The position numbers were made by a program, and so were the translations under genes. Of a stretch of 64,000 bases of DNA, positions 43,471 through 53,971 are shown piece after piece. Numbering within the stretch: the stretch's first letter is position 1; each line of letters starts with the position of its first letter. The notes beneath the pieces were generated by a model. That model did not search any database and was not told the DNA's origin. It saw only the letters and a list, made by a program, of their open reading frames with translations. The stretch comes from Tupaia tana. Its lineage: Eukaryota > Chordata > Mammalia > Scandentia > Tupaiidae. The stretch spans positions 31,006,083 through 31,070,082 of the forward strand of contig JAKSZU010000009.1 of assembly GCA_026018925.1 (NCBI GenBank). Reading direction: 5' to 3'.

Positions 43471-43971
43471 CAGTGACAGTTCTCAGCTCTGGCTAGTATA
43501 ACTTAATTTCCAAGTAACTTTGAAAGTAGGTGTGAAACGTTTTATTAAATGACTTTACAATATCTATGAAATGGGATTCTAATTTTTATTTGGTGGCTAT
43601 ATCATCAGATGCACTATTCAATCAAAACCACTTTCATCTTCATAATCATGATGTAAATAGGCAAAACATTTAAGGAACACAGAAATAGAGGATTATCTGT
43701 TGATAACATGTATGATATCTTCAACTGGACTGGCATGAAGTGTATTCATGTTGGGTAATTTATTTTACAAGCTATAGTGATGTACAATGATTGAACGTAT
43801 AAAATAAAATAATAAAGAAAGATTTGTAAAAATGAATCACTAGCAAAGGAAATTAAATCACTTTGATGAGTTTAGACTAATTGAGATCAACCAATAGAAC
43901 TGGAAACTTTGATGATGTTCTGAAACACTCCAGTGTGGAGGAAGGTAGACATCTGATTAAAATATTTCTTC
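43471..43971. other. No gene seen
   Basis: AT-rich sequence without recognisable elements. Confidence 0.4.
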
Positions 43972-44135
43972 TGGAGCTGACAAGTGGTGCAGTTGGTTAA
44001 GGCGCTGAACTCCTACATGGCTGATCGTAGTTCAAGTACCAGACCTGGAGGCTTGCTTTTCACTTTCCTTTCTATCTCTCTCTCTGGTCAAATTTAATAA
44101 TAATAACAATAATAATAATAATAATAATAATAAAT
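43972..44135 (+). repeat. SINE-A, short subtype, plus strand, (AAT)n tail
   Basis: GGAGCTGACAAGTGGTGCAG head, TTCAAGTACCAGACCTGGAG, then directly CTTGCTTTTCACTTTCC, a CT tract, TGGTCAAATTTAAT and (AAT)n to about 44133. This is the only plus-strand short copy here and shows the architecture clearly. Confidence 0.88.
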
Positions 44136-44195
44136 GAATAAAACAAGATAAATTATTTTTATTAAAAAACTGTGTTTTGTTAAGAAGGTAGAAAA

Positions 44196-44440
44196 AGGGT
44201 CAGCAGGTGGTGTGGTGGTTAAGGTGCTGGATTTCCACACAGCAGAACTCAGTTTGAGTCCTGGACCTGGTGGCTTAAAAATCACACTGAGCACATGTGT
44301 GTACTCACCCAGAATCTCAGGAGGAGAATGGAAGAGAAGGGAATGTGGTGTCGTCATTCTCTCTGAGGGATTTCTCACTTTCCCTCTCACTGTCTGGCAA
44401 GCACACATGCCCTATGGCAAGAATCTTAAAAAAGAAAAAA
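44196..44440 (+). repeat. SINE-A, older variant, plus strand
   Basis: GGGTCAGCAGGTGGTGTGGT head with GTTAAGGTGCTGGATTTCC, TTTGAGTCCTGGACCTGG B box, GGAGGAGAATGGAAGAGAAG and CCCTATGGCAAGAATCTT end. Confidence 0.9.
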
Positions 44441-45090
44441 AGAGATTGGTTGATGGATAGGCATTCAGCAGCATATGATATGCATGGTAAATATGCTAAA
44501 TAACATTAAAAATATGTTAAGGAATGGTGAGGAGATACTTTACATACATATTGCCAAGTATCACTTATTGAAAAAATGTTATATTGATACAGAGATAAAC
44601 ATATAGATCAATAGAAAAGAAAAGGAAATCCATAGAGTGGCACTTTGGATCGATGTGTAAAGATGGATGCTTTAATAAAAGATATTAGAGTAATTTTGTT
44701 GTCTGGATATGGGGAAATAATATTATTACATCCATAGCTCATATAATATAGACAAAATAAGTGAGGAAGAGAAGAAGGATCTGGGATTATTCTTTAATAT
44801 TGAATATAATCCTTTAAAGAAAATGAATTCATTTTATACTAATGAAAATGAATTCAGCATTTTTAAATTAAAGATAAAAGATCAACAAACAAACAAGCTA
44901 CTTTTCAGTAGCCCAGACATAGCTGAAGAAAAATTAGTGATTTTGAAGATAGGTCAGTATAAACTTCCAGACTTGAAATTAAAAGAGGAAAAAAAATGAA
45001 ATAACAATTTTTAAAAAGAGAAATGAACATTCAAGAACTACATGTGTTTTCTTTTAATATAATAATATATATGTCATATATAAATTTCTC
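44441..45090. other. No gene seen
   Basis: AT-rich sequence without recognised elements. Confidence 0.4.
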
Positions 45091-45316
45091 TTGGGGAGCT
45101 GGTCCGTACCCTAGTAATTAAGGGAGCCAAACCTCATGTGGCCAGCTGGGGTTTAAAGCCCTGCCCTAGAGGCTTGAAAAACATGATAGGACAGAGAAAA
45201 GGAGAAGATATTGTGAAATAACCATGCTCCATTGGGAGGTGCTTTCTTGTTTTCCCTCTGTTTCTCTGTCTCTCTCTGGTGAGAACAAATGCCCTCTGCT
45301 AGTGAAAAATAAATAG
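45091..45316 (+). repeat. SINE-A, old, internally deleted, plus strand
   Basis: GGGGAGCTGGTCCGTACCCT head and GTTTAAAGCCCTGCCCTAGA; the GCATGCCCA segment is missing. It ends CCTCTGCTAGTGAAAAATAA. It is head-to-tail with the next copy. Confidence 0.78.
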
Positions 45317-45592
45317 GGCCAGCCTATGGCTTGGTAGTTAAGGAGCTGAATCTCATATAGTTGACTATGTGGATTGAGTTCTAGACACAGAGGCTTGAGA
45401 AATACACCAGGTGCATGTGGAGTGTGCACAAAATCCCCCAAAAGTAGGAAGAGATAGAGGAGAATAGATTGTGGGATGACTATTCCCCATGTGTGAGGGG
45501 GTGCTTTCCCACTTTTCCTCTCTCCATGTCTCTATTTCCCTCTGGCAAACACATATGCCTTCTGGAAAGGTTAATAATAATAATAATAAAAT
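45317..45592 (+). repeat. SINE-A, old variant, plus strand, (AAT)n tail
   Basis: AGGGCCAGCCTATGGCTTGG head, CCAGGTGCATGTGGAGTGTG, GAGAATAGATTGTGGGATGA and a (TAA)n tail to about 45590. Both tandem copies share the CTTGGTAGTTAAGG or CTAGTAATTAAGG head type. Confidence 0.82.
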
Positions 45593-46020
45593 ACATAAAT
45601 CAATTCCTCTGGGGAATGTTAATGGTAAAAATAGAAGTATAAATAGAGGAATCTACTAGAGCAAAAAAAAAAAATAGATACAAACCATCCTCTCAGATAG
45701 TAAGTTTTATTTAACATCTACTTGCACACTAAGGGAAAGATAACGTATTTGCGGAAACATACTTTATTGGACAACCCTCCCTCACTCTTCTCTCAATTGT
45801 ATAACAGCCATGCACTTTAGGTGGGATTTATTTTGGGTGGAATGTGTGGATGATTCTTGCTTGGCCTAAGCAATCAGTATATGTCTTTATTTCAGTCAGA
45901 TGGACTGATGAAGAGAAAGGTGCTACGTTGCTATTCCATTCAGAGAGAATTTCAGAAATTTGTTCAATGGATGGGAAAGAGAAAATACTGACCTCTGGAG
46001 ATGGAATAGAAAATATAAAG
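45593..46020. other. No gene seen
   Basis: Unassigned. Short open frames only. Confidence 0.4.
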
Positions 46021-46024
46021 CCCT

Positions 46025-46290
46025 TGGGACCATCAGCTGGCGTAATGGCTATGTCGCTGGACTCCCATATAATTAACCTCAATTTGAGTTCCGGAGCTGG
46101 TGGCTTAAACTCATGCCGGGCGCGTGTGTGTGCATACCCAGGATCCCGAGAGGAGAATAGAGGAGAAGGGATTGTTGCGTTGCCATCCCCCCTGGGGGTG
46201 ATTTCTCGCTTTCTGTCTCTCTGTCTCTCTCTTTCTGATGAGCGCACGTGCGAGCGCATGCGCCCTGTAGCAAAAACCTCTCAAAAATGA
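46025..46290 (+). repeat. SINE-A, long form, plus strand
   Basis: GGGACCATCAGCTGGCGTAA head with several CpGs, CCCCCCTGGGGG palindrome, extended GAGCGCACGTGCGAGCGCAT 3' part (a small local duplication) and GTAGCAAAAACCTCTC end. Confidence 0.93.
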
Positions 46291-48300
46291 TGAAAAAAAT
46301 ATTTGTCAGTGTGTATTATTTAAATTACAGTTTACCTTTATTCCTTAAGCTTTCCCAAAATGAAGAATAGGTAACTTAACATAAAGAATGAAAGAAGCAG
46401 TCTTGCTAAGGAAGAGTACCTAGGTCCTCAGTACCCAAATATGCCTATTTAATTTTACTAGCCCTGATCTATTTTCTGCAACCAGTGGTTTGCCAGAGCA
46501 ATTTTGAAAGCCAGATGTGAAATAGTCATTATTTCAAAGAGATAAATACTTCATATTAAATGAGAATAAATAATCAAAATTATAACATCATAAGTATTTT
46601 GTGATTTTTTTAACTTTTCTATATTCTTTGTTATGTGCATCTCTTGTACCTGTGAAGTAGAAACTACATAAAAGTATGCTGTTGTGTATCTCTTCCCAAC
46701 TCCTCGTTCAGTGATGTCGGGTTGATAGCTTGAAAAGGGAAATCAGCAAATGCTATACATTACAGTTTTCTCCTTCCTTCATTTGAAATGATGTTTCTAC
46801 TTTCCCTTCATCCGAATCTATCTGCCTCTCTCCCATTTCCACGGTACATTTTTGTTCTTTGATCACATTAATTCTTATGTGGTAAGGAGGGAAAGAAAAG
46901 TCTCCATGCATTATTTATCCTTAGATAGTTTTCTCCCAATAAAAACTGTTCATGAGGGTGTGTCCTTCTCCTGATAAAATGAGTACTTTTCATAAGGCTT
47001 CTGAGTTTCAAACCTCTCCAGAGTTCTATAGTTCCATTTGTGAAATGAACGACACGAAGAAATGATTCACATCATCGCGTTAACTAAGCTAACTTTTCTC
47101 CTTGAAGTGGAGATGTTAAAGTGGTTAACCAGCTTACTCTTGGTCTTAAACCCTGAAGATTCCTTAAGATATTCATTCTAGTGCAATTACTCTCTTGTTT
47201 GTAATAATTACTTAGAGTTATTAAGACAACTTCTTAAAAGTATCTACTCTTCCACAAAATACTTTAAGAGAAACCAGACTGTTTCTAAGAGGAACTACAG
47301 AGTACGGTAATTCTTAGAACTTGTCCAGTTCTGTATTAGGTGGTGACGGTTTCTAAAACATATGAGGTGGGATATTAGGTTGTATGGTGCTATTTAAATA
47401 CAGACACTTACAATTCAAAGTTAAGATTTGAACCTAGTAATTAGAGTTGTTGAAGGAAACAATCTAAGATAATATAGGACATTGATCATTTCACTATTAT
47501 CAATTTAATCTTGGTCCAAGGATGTATCAATATTTAAGGTCTCCTTCAGATCTTAATATAACAGTAGCAAGCACAGTAAAATAGTTTTTGCTCTCATAGA
47601 TTTTAAAAAATCAATTTCTCTGTGAGAGTTCACTAACTAGGAAAGTAATTAATAAGCTATCATTTTAGAGCAGATGGTATTGCCATATATATTAGATGGA
47701 AATAGTATCATTGTATCTTTAGAAAGTCAAGTTTTGTTCTGTTTGTAATCAGTATTTTCCCCATCCTTATGAGTTTTTGTTTGGATGAAATAGAGTGTTC
47801 ACAATTGTTGCTCTAACTTGCCAAATAAGCTTTCATAATTCAGTGGAACTATTAATAAATCATGATATGAGAAAAATAATACTGATAAAATAAAGCCAAG
47901 ACAGATGGTTAGATGCCAGTTAGTTCTTAGTTACTCAACAGCTACAGGAAAATATTTCACTGTAAAAACTTCAATAGCAATCTGGAAATGGGATGCACTT
48001 TTTCCTGAAAGTAGAAATTACAAAGGCCTCCAGAGTGATTTGAACTCATTACATTTAACCACCTGATCACTCAATGTTTAGCTTCCTGAAGCTCCCTTTC
48101 TATTGAGAGGGCCATCACTACTTGTTTTTACATTGTTTGGAGAGCGAGTTTCCTAATGCCACACTGAATGAGCAATGCAGGTGTGCAGAGACACCAATGA
48201 GCAACTTTTTTTCCAACTAAATTTCATTCATATTTGAAATACAAATCTTGACCCCCCTCATCTTTCTATTACATATATCCACACCAATCTGTAGAAGCAT
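46291..48300. other. Longest apparently unique stretch; no gene seen
   Basis: About 2 kb of AT-rich sequence without a recognisable transposon, long open frame or RNA gene. If host regulatory sequence exists in this window, this is among the better places to look. Confidence 0.45.
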
Positions 48301-48304
48301 ACTT

Positions 48305-48511
48305 TTAAAATTTTATTTATTTACTTCTTCTGAGAGAGGCACCCCTAATAGACTATTCATGTTGCAATCCATCCCCAGCCTCAGTCAACCAGGAACAGAA
48401 GTATGTGTGGAAGTATCCGACATGTACATGGAAACCTTGATATGTGAACCTAGGACTTTTCCATGTGGATCCAGCATCATACAGTGATACCACTGAGCTA
48501 CTGGTTGGCCC
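48305..48511 (-). repeat. tRNA-derived SINE, minus strand, family uncertain
   Basis: Read on the minus strand it starts AGGGCCAACCAGTAGCTCAG with TGGTATCACTG (A-box-like) and CCTAGGTTCACATATC (B-box-like). It then diverges from SINE-A and may be SINE-B. T-rich sequence at 48305-48325 is the tail. Confidence 0.6.
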
Positions 48512-48714
48512 TAGAATTATATTTTATGTTTGTTCTAGAGACCTTCTTTGTTTGGTCTCATTTACTACTTCATGACCACATTTTGTGGAACTGAGCAAAA
48601 CAATGCATAAAGCAATAAACAAAATCAAATAGCTAATTTAATAAGTATTGCATAAAACCAATGTGAAGAGCAGAAGGAAGATACTTGCATTGCATTATTT
48701 TAAAACCTTGTTGT

Positions 48715-48985
48715 AGTCCAGCCAGTGGAATAGTGGTTAATGTGGGTGGATACCTCATGGCTAACTGTGCAATCTGAATATGAATTAGTAGCTTGAAAAC
48801 CACTCCAGGCACATGTGTGTGCATGCCCAAAATCCCAAGAGAAGAATGAAGTGGAGGAGAAGGAATTGTGGCATGGCCATCCCCCATAGGGGGGAGGTGC
48901 TTTTGTACTTTCTTGCTTTCTCTCTCTCTCTGAGTGTGTTTGTCTCTCAAGAAAGCACACACATCCTCTTGCAAAATTAAAATAA
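48715..48985 (+). repeat. SINE-A, diverged, plus strand
   Basis: GTCCAGCCAGTGGAATAGTG head, GGCACATGTGTGTGCATGCC, GGAGGAGAAGGAATTGTGGC, palindrome CCCCCATAGGGGGG and a 3' end followed by AATAAATGAATGAATGAATG. Confidence 0.88.
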
Positions 48986-49405
48986 ATAAATGAATGAATG
49001 AATGAATAAATTCTTGTTGATAGTAGCTTATTTTCTCACACAGAGTCCAGAGAAAAGTATAAAAACTTTACTAAGTTTCAGCTATATCATTCAATTCATA
49101 CTGAGTTTCTAGGTGTAGGAGAGTTCTAGTGCCTCTTGTATATAACCTTTATCTTTTCAATTCCTTTGCGTCTCAGTCTCATAGCCAATTTTTTCACAGT
49201 GACGCAGGAACTAAAATAAGAAATACAAGATATGCTTCAATATGTACGATAACCCAAAACAATAAATACTGAATCTGTGTTCCCCATGACTTTTGAATAT
49301 TCTGCTGTATATGTATGCAGGATAAAAGAAAAAATAATATTCTGAATCTAAAACTTAACCGTTTTGCTTACAAATCTATAACCTTTTTCCCCACAATTTT
49401 ATACT
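48986..49405. other. No gene seen; short (GAAT)n tract
   Basis: The (GAAT)n tract at 48990-49010 is the decayed SINE tail. The rest is unassigned. Confidence 0.45.
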
Positions 49406-49408
49406 GTA

Positions 49409-49662
49409 TTTTTTTTTTTTTTTGGAGATGTTTTTGCTACAGGGCATGTGCACTTGCCAGAAAGAGAGAGTGAGAGACAGAGAGACAGAAAGTGAGAAAT
49501 CACCCCCCAGGGGGGATGGCCACACTGCAATCTCTTCTCCTCCATTCTCTTGGGATCTTGGGCACACATGCACATGCGCCCAGCATGAGTTTCAGCCACT
49601 AGGTCTGGGACTCAAACCGTGGTCAACTATGTGGGAGTCCATTATGCTAACTGCTGGTCCCA
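49409..49662 (-). repeat. SINE-A, minus strand, with TSD
   Basis: Poly(T), GCTACAGGGCATGTGCACTT, palindrome CCCCCCAGGGGGG and inverted head ending AACTGCTGGTCCC. ACTGTATTTTT precedes the T-run (about 49402) and follows the head (about 49667), a TSD. Confidence 0.92.
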
Positions 49663-50640
49663 TACACTGTATTTTTGAGGAATAAAATTAACAGATAAAT
49701 TAAGGGATGACTATACTGTGTTTTACTTGGAATATGAGAAAACATTTTTTGCCACTCTGGAAAATAATGTCACCAAAGATAATTCCACTTGTGATATTTG
49801 AATAAGTGGTACAACACACCTGTGTTAGATTTGTAAGTGTCACATTCATAGCAATGTCACATTAGGTATAGCATCTGATAGCTTTCATATAACTTCTAGT
49901 GTAGTTGTGCTTATCTGACTATAAATTACTTTACTTATATTATTACACTTGAGGAAATACATCTAAAAATATGTCTGTAGGTATGTTAGATTCTTTAGGA
50001 ATTTAATTTAAGAATAGCAAAGGATCACTATTACATATTTATCATAAGAAAGAAAACATTTGGTCTTATAGGACTGGAAAATAGTGGTGTATTTCAAACT
50101 CCAGACCACACTACAAAAACAGAAAGAAATTTAAGGATGTGCTCAAATGGGTAAACTTGCACTGTGTAGTTTGTACAACTCTCTCATCACAGTGTTAATG
50201 TACTTGGTACCTCAAACACCTTTAAATGAGTAAGGTGTTATACAAAGGAATAGAAGTATTATGGAGAATGGATTTGAATCTCATATAGCTCACTAAGTAA
50301 TGTTCTTATACCTTATATGTGTGACTCTAGGTCTTTTACGAATGTGCAGTCAAAATCCTCCAAATTCTCCAGTGATGGAAAGTTTTCTTATTTCTGCATC
50401 TATCATTTTAGTACAATTTAAAAGTTTCAACAACAGAAGACTTAAGTCAAACCTGCTTAAATAATAAGTAATTTATTTGAAGAGGTAAGATGGCTCCAGA
50501 ATTGGTTTTGTTGTTTTCATTTGGTAATTTAATTTGTCACCAAGCACCTGACTTTTTTTTTCAGACAGTGCACTGTACTTGTGAGGTGTCCAATTAATTT
50601 TCTAGATCATTCCCTCGCAATCACAAGATCACTGCCTATA
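49663..50640. other. No gene seen
   Basis: Unassigned AT-rich sequence. Confidence 0.4.
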
Positions 50641-50667
50641 TCAACCAGGGCTAAATATTTTCTTTTT

Positions 50668-50928
50668 CTGTTTTATTTTTTAGAGATTTTTGCTATAGGA
50701 CGCATGTACTCGTCAGAGAAAAAAGAGAGACACAGAGACAGAAAGTGAAAAATCACCCCCCCCCCAGGGGAGATGGCCACACCACAATCCCTTCTCCTTC
50801 ATTCTCTTGGGATTTTGTGCATGCACACACACACACATCTGGTATGTGCTTTCAACCACTGGGTCTGGGACTTGAACTGCAGGAGACTATGTGGGAGTCC
50901 AATGGCATAACCATTATACATCTGCTGG
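50668..50928 (-). repeat. SINE-A, minus strand, with long TSD
   Basis: Complete reverse copy. ACCAGGGCTAAATATTTTCT on the left (about 50645) and ACCAGGGCCATATATTTTCT on the right (about 50935) form a TSD of about 20 bp with few mismatches. Confidence 0.92.
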
Positions 50929-50954
50929 TAGTGACCAGGGCCATATATTTTCTT

Positions 50955-51078
50955 TTCCTTTTTTTGGAGTTTTTACTATAGGGCGCGTGTGCTCGCCAGA
51001 AAGACAGAAAAAGACAGAGAGACAGAAAGCGAGAAATCACCCCCCAGGACCATAGCCATTACGCCAACTGCTGGTCCC
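50955..51078 (-). repeat. SINE-A with large internal deletion, minus strand
   Basis: The tail half (CTATAGGGCGCGTGTGCTCG through CACCCCCCAGG) joins directly to the head end (ACCATAGCCATTACGCCAAC, TGCTGGTCCC), skipping about 150 bp. The break falls in the G-run of the palindrome. Little divergence elsewhere. Confidence 0.88.
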
Positions 51079-51269
51079 AACAAATGTGTTTTGATACACC
51101 ACTTGGTAATTGGTAACTCAATGTTTTCTTAGATATTAATATTAAAAATATCCATCTCATGAATGAAGGAAGCTCTAGACTATTCTGGGACAAAACTCAC
51201 AAAACACAAGTAGAAAACAAATTGTAGCCTAAATAAGTGATTGAAATACATTTCTTTAAATATTAAAAA

Positions 51270-51790
51270 AATTAACATTAGGACACATGCCCTCACCAGA
51301 GAAAGACAGAGACAGAGAGAGGTGAGAGAAAGTGAGAAAGCACTTTCTGAGAAATGGTCATGTCACAATCCCTTCTCCTTCATTCTCCTTTCAGGATTTT
51401 GGGCATGTATACACACATGCCTTGATTTGTTTATTTTATTTTTTTAAATTTTGCCTAATTGTGCTTGGGAGAGAGACAGAGAGAAACAGTGACAGGTAAA
51501 CCGAGAAATCATCTCCCTGGAAGGAAGGCCACATCTCAATCTCTTTTCCTCCATTCCCCTCCTGGGATTTTGGGCACCCACAAACGTGCACCAGACATGA
51601 TTTTCAAGCCGCTGGTTTCAAGACTCAGACTGTGATCAGCCATGTGGGAGTGCATCTGCCTTAATTATCACTTCACTTGCTGGCTCAGTTCTGAACATTT
51701 TTCAAGACATGGGTTCTGGGACTCAAACCACAGAATCGGTCATGTGAGACACAGCTGCCTTAAATATCATGTCACATGTCTGGCTCTGAG
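51270..51790 (-). repeat. Old SINE-A split by a later SINE-A (nested pair)
   Basis: Tail and middle of the first copy lie at about 51270-51425 (GACACATGCCCTCACCAGAG, GGGCATGTATACACACATGC). Its head lies at 51700-51790 (GGTTCTGGGACTCAAACCAC, CATGTCTGGCTCT). Between them is a complete second minus-strand copy (see next entry). Confidence 0.75.
51430..51690 (-). repeat. SINE-A nested inside another SINE-A, minus strand
   Basis: T-rich tail (51425-51455), TTGTGCTTGGGAGAGAGACA, ACATCTCAATCTCTTTTCC, GGGCACCCACAAACGTGCAC and inverted head ending CTTGCTGGCTC. Same orientation as its host. Confidence 0.8.
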
Positions 51791-51809
51791 TGATATATAG
51801 ACATATTTC

Positions 51810-52062
51810 TTTTTAGATACATTTTTGTCATAGGGTTTATGCACTTGCCAGAAAGACGGAGTGAAACAGAGAAAATGTGAGAAACCACACCCTGATGGGA
51901 TGTAGATCACATCACAATCCCTTCTCTATTCTCCTCTAGAGATTCTTGGGCTTACATGCACAGGCCCTTGGCATGATTCAAGCAGCTGGGTCTGGGACTT
52001 GAAATGCAGTCAGCCATGTGGGAGTCCAGTGCCTTAACCACTACGTCACTTGCTAACCACTT
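51810..52062 (-). repeat. SINE-A, diverged, minus strand
   Basis: TTTTTGTCATAGGGTTTATG, AGATCACATCACAATCCCTT, GGGCTTACATGCACAGGC and an inverted head with GGGAGTCCAGTGCCTTAACC. Confidence 0.87.
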
Positions 52063-52139
52063 GATTGAAATGTTTTTGAAATAAATCTGCTACTAGGGGC
52101 CAGCCCCAACTGAAATATTTTTAAGAAAATCTACTACCA

Positions 52140-52385
52140 GGGCCTAGCCAGGCAGTGTGGTAGTTAAGGCAGCTGGATCCCACAGAAAGAGTTGCTTAAG
52201 AAACATGCCAGGCACATGTGCTTGCATGTCAAAAAGTCTGAGAGTGTCAAAAATTCTTAGAGGAGAATGGAGGAGAGGAGGTTGCAGCAAGGTGGAAGGT
52301 GATATCTCACTTTCCCTTTCTTTCTCTATGACTCTTTCTGGCAAGGACATGAACCATAGAGCAAATTTTTTAAAATTCTGGAGTT
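52140..52385 (+). repeat. SINE-A, diverged, plus strand
   Basis: GGGCCTAGCCAGGCAGTGTG head with a deleted B-box region, CCAGGCACATGTGCTTGCAT, GGAGAATGGAGGAGAGGAGG and AGAGCAAATTTTTTAAAA end. A partial duplicate of its upstream flank plus GGGGCCAGCCCC lies at 52052-52112. Confidence 0.8.
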
Positions 52386-52439
52386 AAAAAGCAACAATTG
52401 AAAAGAAAAAATCCAATAAGGTGCTTGGAACTTTCATTT

Positions 52440-52600
52440 TATTTTTTTACAGTAATTTCTGGTTTATATATAATCATCATACATCTTATTTTGGGTACAG
52501 TATGGTTTTCAAAACATGCATACAGTGTGTAACAATCAAATCAAGGATAAAAACATAGTCATCATCTTCAAAATTAAACATTACATTATGTTCTGCACAT
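52440..52600 (-). mobile_element. L1 3' UTR fragment, minus strand
   Basis: ATTTTTTTACAGTAATTTCT, CATGCATACAGTGTGTAACA and ATCAAATCAAGGATAAAAAC resemble a reversed old L1 3' UTR. Separate from the long L1 starting near 52905. Confidence 0.5.
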
Positions 52601-52941
52601 TTGTTATTCGCTCAACTCATTTTGTTTATTTTGGGAGAGAGAATATATTGAATTGCCAACAAGAATTTTTTCAGTCTCCTGGGGTACCATGTGGTTCCAT
52701 GGCTTATTCCACTTGCTTACATGGATATTTCATTCCATTTTATCTTTGAAGTTTCATAGCACAGTATGGCCATGGATGCAGAGCCTGAAATCGTTCCTGT
52801 ATGCCCCTAAGGTAGAACCATGAGACTCCTTCACAGAATCTCAAGGCTTCATAGAACAACTAGAATTGATGAGTAAGAAAGTTTGAAAACTTCTACACAT
52901 TGGACATCTAATTTTCTCCAGCTTTATTAAAGTATAATTGA

Positions 52942-53196
52942 GGGACCAGCAGTTAGTATAATGGCTATGTCACTGACTCCCATGTAGCTGACCGCAGTTC
53001 AAGTCCCAGAACTGGTGGCTTAAAACACTCTGGGTGCATGTGCGTGTGTGCCCAAGATCCCGAGAGGAGAATGGAGGAGAAGGGACTGTAGCATGGCCAT
53101 TCACCTGGGGGGTGATTTCTCGCTTTCTATCTCTCTGTCTCTCTCTGTCTTTCTGGCAAGCGCATGTGCCCTGTAGCAAAAATCTCTCCAGAAAAA
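52942..53196 (+). repeat. SINE-A, plus strand, 13-bp TSD
   Basis: TSD AAAGTATAATTGA at 52929-52941 and 53197-53209, itself L1 3' UTR sequence. Head GGGACCAGCAGTTAGTATAA, and the end GTAGCAAAAATCTCTCCAG with a short A-run. Confidence 0.95.
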
Positions 53197-53971
53197 AAAG
53201 TATAATTGACCAAAACTATATATATTTATGATATGTAACCTGGCGTTTGATAAATATACACATTGTGAAAAGATTTAATCCTTCTAATTACATATTTATG
53301 TCACATTTTAATTTATCAGTATATTATTAGCTAATCATGACACTGTACAGTAGATCTCCAGAACTCATTTCTCCTTTCTAACAGAAACTATACATTTTGA
53401 CTTACATCTCCCCATTCCACCACCTCAGCTCCTGGCAAACACCATTCTACTCTCTTTTTATATGAGCTCAACTTTTTAGATTCCACATATAACTAAGATT
53501 ATTCAGTATTTGTCATTCAGTACCTGGCTCATTTCACATAGCATAATATCCTCCAGGTTCATCAAAGTTGCAAGCATGTAGGACAGGATTTCCTCTCTTT
53601 AAAACTGAATAATAGTCCAATGTGTGTGTGTGTGTGTGTGTGTGACATTTTCTTTATCTCTTTACTCTTAAGGAATAGTTGGTTTGACTTCATATCTTAG
53701 TTATTATGAATAATGCTGCAGTGAATATGGGGGTACAGACATTTCTTTGGCATATTGATTTTATTTTTGGGGGAAAATAGAAGGAATCTTCAAAAAGTTT
53801 ATGGAAATGCATATTATGAAAAAATCTCTGCAAGAATTTCAAAATTTTTCTGCACTAAAAAACTCATACTAAATTGTTATGCTCATACTAACTTGTTATG
53901 ACATGTCTAAGCAGAATCTAGTTTGAGGCACTAACAAGAGATATGACATAAGTTTGCAAAGAGTCCCCATT

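Noticed and set aside
45844..46290. 148-codon plus-strand open frame
   Set aside because: Its second half is SINE-A; the first half shows no conserved motif.
48950..49020. CRISPR-like or satellite array
   Set aside because: Only short GAAT/AAAT units from a decayed SINE tail. No spaced direct repeats of CRISPR type occur anywhere in the window.
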